From positions 62,001 to 126,000 of the forward strand of contig JAVVQG010000003.1 in the NCBI GenBank assembly GCA_036655355.1: a DNA stretch of 64,000 bases, in the 5' to 3' direction. This document shows, in pieces, positions 60,737 through 64,000 of the stretch. The first letter of the stretch is position 1; each line of letters begins with the position of its first letter. Position numbers and translations under genes: made by a program. Origin of the DNA: JAUNSR01 sp036655355 (GTDB taxonomy: Bacteria > Bacteroidota > Bacteroidia > Bacteroidales > JAUNSR01). The notes under the pieces are model-generated. The model did not search any database. It was given only the letters and a program-made list of their open reading frames with translations, and had not been told where the DNA came from.

Positions 60737-61864
60737 TCAGATCGCCTTATGAAAGGCTCTTCTTCGTTTGTGTTGTTCGCGTCTGAAATAATCCCATTGT
60801 CCCTGTACCTTTTCGTTCTGCTCGAGTTCCGGATTGCTCTCCGCATAGGAGTAGCCGTTTTCTATAAACTGAGGGATCAGTTCGGTAAACAGCAATGCAT
60901 TTACACCTTTGCTTTGGTATTCGGGATGAACGCCTACGAGATACAGGTCGATCACATCGTTACGACCTTTCAGCGCTTTCAGCAGGTGTATGAATCCGAA
61001 TGGGAAAAGCTTCCCTTTCGCTTTTTGCTGTGCTTTGGCCAAAGAGGGGATCGCGATACCGAATCCCACCAGGTTGTTCTCTCCGTCGATAATCAGACGG
61101 ATGCAATCCAACCGTACCAACGGAAGGTACATATCGATGTAATATTGAATCTGACGGTCTGTCAATTCACAGAAACCATACAGACCGGCATAGGCGAGAT
61201 TCAACAACTCGAAAATCTTCTGCCCGTATTCCTTCACCAACTTCTTGCGGTTCTCCGGCTTGATTACCGTCAGGTTGTATTTCTTCTTTACAATCTCTCC
61301 GATACGGATGTGCTTATCCGGAATTCCTTCGGGAATATAGATCTTGAACTCTACCCAATCGGCATCCTTGGTAAAACCTAAACGCTCGAAGTGATCCGCA
61401 TAATAGGGATAGTTGTAGATTGTAGATGCCGTTCCGAGCTGATCGAACCCTTCGATCAGGCATCCTTCATAATCCAGATCGGTGAATCCCATGGGACCGA
61501 TGAGGTGAGATTGTCCTTTCTCTGCAGCCCATTTTTGTACAGCCTCAATCAGCGCTGCACTTACTTCCGGATCATCAATAAATTCAATCCATCCGAAACG
61601 GGCTTTCTTCTCATTAAACTTCTCGTTTGAACGATGATTAATGATACCGGCAACCCTACCAACCGCTTTTCCATCGCGATACGCCATGAAATGAACCGCC
61701 TCGCAAAAATCGAAAACCGGATTCTTCTTTTCATTGAAGGTTCCCTCTTCGTCCAAAAACAACGGTGGGATGTAATAGGGGTTATCCTTATAATGGTCAT
61801 AAGCAAACCGGATGAAATTACGTAGTTCCTTTTTACCGGTAATTTGTTTTATCTCGACACTCAT
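60737..61864 (-). CDS. GNAT-like N-acetyltransferase family protein
   Basis: 375 residues, soluble. N-terminal IKQITGKKELRNFIRFAYDHYKDNPYYIPPL, a central DLDYEGCLIEGFDQLGTASTIYNYPYYADHFERLGFTKDADWVEF and a C-terminal half with GNAT-like VGVHPEYQSKGVNALLFTELI, the usual acetyl-CoA-loop region. Ends in a basic QHKRRRAFHKAI. Common in Bacteroidetes, substrate unknown. Monocistronic with promoter TATCTTTG at 61894-61901. Confidence 0.78.
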   Translation of the reverse strand: MSVEIKQITGKKELRNFIRFAYDHYKDNPYYIPPLFLDEEGTFNEKKNPVFDFCEAVHFMAYRDGKAVGRVAGIINHRSNEKFNEKKARFGWIEFIDDPEVSAALIEAVQKWAAEKGQSHLIGPMGFTDLDYEGCLIEGFDQLGTASTIYNYPYYADHFERLGFTKDADWVEFKIYIPEGIPDKHIRIGEIVKKKYNLTVIKPENRKKLVKEYGQKIFELLNLAYAGLYGFCELTDRQIQYYIDMYLPLVRLDCIRLIIDGENNLVGFGIAIPSLAKAQQKAKGKLFPFGFIHLLKALKGRNDVIDLYLVGVHPEYQSKGVNALLFTELIPQFIENGYSYAESNPELEQNEKVQGQWDYFRREQHKRRRAFHKAI

Positions 61865-61893
61865 TCTCCGTAAATTATTATTTATTCACATTT

Positions 61894-61901
61894 CAAAGAT
61901 A
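61894..61901 (-). promoter_or_regulatory. -7 box of the GNAT-like gene
   Basis: Minus strand TATCTTTG (TAnnTTTG), 30 bp upstream of the ATG. Confidence 0.6.
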
Positions 61902-61956
61902 TAATGTTTCCCGCTTCCGACAAACATTTTGGTCAGAAAGCTCGTGGTGAGCGATA

Positions 61957-62027
61957 TTATAAAGAAAAGGGTGCTGAGACCTCTGTTCTGTCTCAGCACC
62001 CTTTTCTTTATAATCTTTTCTTTATAA
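61957..62027 (-). terminator. Terminator after upp with 24-bp perfect stem
   Basis: Perfect 24-bp inverted repeat (61957-61980 with 61990-62013), 9-nt loop. The tail of the right arm (CTTTTCTTTATAAT) is repeated directly at 62001 and 62015. Placed 42-98 bp past the upp stop on the minus strand. Confidence 0.88.
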
Positions 62028-62054
62028 TAAGGTGGAATGCATCACGGCATGCGT

Positions 62055-62708
62055 TTACTCTTTTTCTCCGTAGCAAAGGTCACCCGCATCCCCCAAGCCG
62101 GGTACGATATAGGCGTGATCGTTTAATTCTTCATCGATAGCCGCCACCCAGATCGTGGTTTTATCTGCAGGAAATACAGAAGCGATGTATTCTACCGCTT
62201 TACGACTGGCGATTACCGCTGCCACATGGATGTGAGCAGGCTCCCCTTTTGAAAGCATTGCTTTGTAAGAAAGTTCCATTGAACCACCTGTAGCAAGCAT
62301 CGGGTCGGTAATAATCAATTGTTTTTCATCAATACGGGGAGAGGCCAGGTATTCGACGTGAATATCGAAGTGGTCTGCATCTGTATATTTACGATAAGCG
62401 GAAACGAAAGCATTCTCTGAACGGTCAAAGCAATTCAAGAATCCTTGGTGGAAAGGAAGACCTGCACGAAGGATGGTGCTGATCACGATTTTACTGGTAG
62501 GAAGACTCACATCGGCTATTCCAAGAGGAGTTTGTACTGGTTGTACGGCATATTCCAGGTCTTTACTGATTTCGTATGCCATAATTTCGCCGATTCTTTC
62601 AATGTTTCTTCTGAAACGAAGCGGGTCCTTTTGAATCTCAACATCGCGAAGCTCCGCGACAAAACGATTTAATACCGAATTGCTTTTCGAAAAGTCTACT
62701 ATTTTCAT
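62055..62708 (-). CDS. upp: Uracil phosphoribosyltransferase
   Basis: Salvages uracil to UMP using PRPP. 217 residues, with the PRPP-binding loop LIITDPMLATGGSMELS and the uracil-site region VWVAAIDEELNDHAYIVPGLGDAGDLCYG. Normal family length. The TAACTTTG promoter at 62722-62729 lies 13 bp upstream. Divergent from pckA. Confidence 0.96.
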   Translation of the reverse strand: MKIVDFSKSNSVLNRFVAELRDVEIQKDPLRFRRNIERIGEIMAYEISKDLEYAVQPVQTPLGIADVSLPTSKIVISTILRAGLPFHQGFLNCFDRSENAFVSAYRKYTDADHFDIHVEYLASPRIDEKQLIITDPMLATGGSMELSYKAMLSKGEPAHIHVAAVIASRKAVEYIASVFPADKTTIWVAAIDEELNDHAYIVPGLGDAGDLCYGEKE

Positions 62709-62721
62709 TGGGAATTTCTTG

Positions 62722-62729
62722 CAAAGTTA
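62722..62729 (-). promoter_or_regulatory. -7 box of upp
   Basis: Minus strand TAACTTTG (TAnnTTTG), so the leader is very short. Confidence 0.55.
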
Positions 62730-62869
62730 TATAATCTCGGGAAAAGAGAAAAATGTTTCCAAAAACGTTTGTTTCAGGGAGAAATAAAATTTGTTTGAGA
62801 GAGAAATAAAAAATGAATCCAATTGAAGAAATTTTTCCGTAATTGAGTGAACTGTTTAATTATTTATGT

Positions 62870-62877
62870 TATTTTTG
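62870..62877 (+). promoter_or_regulatory. -7 box of pckA
   Basis: TATTTTTG (TAnnTTTG) giving a ~75-nt AT-rich leader before the ATG at 62963. Confidence 0.55.
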
Positions 62878-62962
62878 TAGCACTTCAGGTAAGACATAAC
62901 CTAAATTAAGTAAATAGAGTTTTTTATATATATTAACTACAAATCAATCAATTATCAAAACT

Positions 62963-64000
62963 ATGGCATTAGATTTGACACAGTACGGTATCAACGGAGC
63001 AGTTGAAATCCTACACAATCCTTCTTACGAAGTACTTTTCGCAGAAGAAACAAAACCAGAACTAGAAGGTTTTGAAAAAGGACAGGTTACTGAAATGGGT
63101 GCTGTTAACGTAATGACAGGTATCTACACAGGACGTTCTCCTAAAGATAAATTCTTCGTTATGGATGATACTACTAAAGATACGATCTGGTGGACATCTG
63201 AAGAATACAAAAATGACAACAAACCATTGTCTCAGGACACTTGGAATATCCTTAAAGATATCGCAACAGAAGAGCTTTCTGGTAAGAAACTTTACGTTGT
63301 TGATGCTTTCTGCGGTGCAAACGAAAACTCTCGTTTGAAAATCCGTTTCATCATGGAAGTAGCATGGCAGGCACATTTCGTGACTAACATGTTCATCCGC
63401 CCAACTGCTGAAGAACTAGCTAACTTCGGTGAGCCAGACTTCGTAGTAATGAACGCTTCTAAAGCAAAAGCTCCTGCTAACTACAAAGAACTAGGTTTGA
63501 ACTCTGAAACTGCAGTTGTTTTCAACTTGACTGAAAAAGTTCAGATCATCCTTAACACTTGGTATGGTGGCGAAATGAAAAAAGGTATGTTCTCTTACAT
63601 GAACTATCTTCTTCCATTGAACGGTATGGCTTCTATGCACTGCTCTGCTAACGTAGGTAACGAAGGCGATACAGCTATCTTCTTCGGTCTTTCAGGAACA
63701 GGTAAAACAACTCTTTCTACAGACCCTAAACGTCAGCTAATCGGTGATGACGAGCACGGTTGGGACGACGAAGGCGTTTTCAACTTCGAAGGTGGTTGCT
63801 ACGCTAAAGTTATCAACTTGTCTCAGGAAAACGAACCAGATATCTGGGCTGCTATCAAACGTGACGCTCTTCTAGAGAACGTAACTGTTGCTGAAGATGG
63901 TAAAATCGATTTCACAGACGGTTCTAAAACTGAGAACACTCGTGTATCTTACCCAATCTACCACATCAAAAACATCGTTAAACCAGTATCTAAAGCAGGT
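62963..64000 (+). CDS. pckA: Phosphoenolpyruvate carboxykinase (ATP), N-terminal part
   Basis: Interconverts oxaloacetate and PEP. In Bacteroidales it runs mainly in the carboxylating, ATP-forming direction toward succinate. The ATG at 62963 opens a frame of 346 codons that runs off the window end, so the last third is missing. Visible motifs: TGRSPKDKFFV, NMFIRPTAEE, the P-loop kinase-1a GLSGTGKTTLS, the metal-binding MHCSANVG and kinase-2-like LIGDDEHGWDDEGVFNFEGGCYAK, then YPIYHIKNIV. Codon use is strongly biased, with many GAA, AAA, GGT and TCT, as for a highly expressed gene. Confidence 0.97.
   Translation, partial: MALDLTQYGINGAVEILHNPSYEVLFAEETKPELEGFEKGQVTEMGAVNVMTGIYTGRSPKDKFFVMDDTTKDTIWWTSEEYKNDNKPLSQDTWNILKDIATEELSGKKLYVVDAFCGANENSRLKIRFIMEVAWQAHFVTNMFIRPTAEELANFGEPDFVVMNASKAKAPANYKELGLNSETAVVFNLTEKVQIILNTWYGGEMKKGMFSYMNYLLPLNGMASMHCSANVGNEGDTAIFFGLSGTGKTTLSTDPKRQLIGDDEHGWDDEGVFNFEGGCYAKVINLSQENEPDIWAAIKRDALLENVTVAEDGKIDFTDGSKTENTRVSYPIYHIKNIVKPVSKAG

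Overview
This 64 kb window looks like chromosomal core DNA of an anaerobic gut-type Bacteroidales. Promoters carry the Bacteroidetes -7 box TAnnTTTG, and Shine-Dalgarno sequences are mostly absent. SecD and SecF are fused, and there is a SusC-like TonB barrel, a TolB-like lipoprotein with a heme motif, a GH20 lipoprotein and a bile-salt-hydrolase-type enzyme. Gene content and terminator style remind me of Parabacteroides/Tannerellaceae, but that placement is inference. I see no prophage, insertion sequence, CRISPR array or recognisable defence island. The unusual material sits between genes.

Layout. 1-4 kb: 3' part of a phosphofructokinase, a convergent DUF6057-type membrane/TPR protein and a CxxCH-bearing TolB-like lipoprotein. 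4-6.5 kb: acpP-fabF-rnc operon (minus). 6.6-11.5 kb: purN, pdxB, two divergent family-2 glycosyltransferases, ruvB. 11.5-18.2 kb: flippase, DUF389 protein, a small Cys/Lys-rich exported protein with a duplicated leader, tcdA-lolD, cysS. 18.2-22.2 kb: a 12-unit 22-bp tandem palindrome array, acetate transporter, DUF3108 and Ig-like lipoprotein genes. 22.4-30 kb: secDF behind a structured leader, tRNA-Arg, recO/DUF2721 with overlapping divergent promoters, tRNA-Glu x3 around rpsT, gyrB. 30-35 kb: TonB-type barrel and RNase R. 35-40 kb: a TolC-HlyD-permease-permease export operon with no ATPase gene. 40-47 kb: GH20 hexosaminidase, parE-coaD, S41 protease. 47-54 kb: YD-like exported protein, PAP2 phosphatase, M3 peptidase, EEP-family protein, tandem rhomboids, HU. 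54-64 kb: a second 22-bp array, argS, VIT1-type transporter with ferritin-like N-terminus, choloylglycine-hydrolase family enzyme, SulP transporter, GNAT-like protein, upp and the 5' part of pckA.

How the genes work together. Most are housekeeping: fatty-acid synthesis, replication and topology, tRNA charging, nucleotide metabolism, protein export and RNA decay. The envelope genes (flippase, lipoproteins, TonB barrel, TolC export, GH20, bile-salt-hydrolase-like enzyme, PAP2, rhomboids) fit a gut Gram-negative living on glycans and exposed to bile.

The best leads for something undescribed are four. (1) A 68-bp palindromic element occurs in three copies, and at one locus its duplication also duplicated a gene's start codon. 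(2) Two unrelated intergenic arrays share an exact 22-bp period. (3) A self-closing structured RNA precedes secDF. (4) The two-permease exporter has no local ATPase. All searches that would settle these (genome-wide repeat scan, covariance models, RNA-seq) are named in the findings; none was run.
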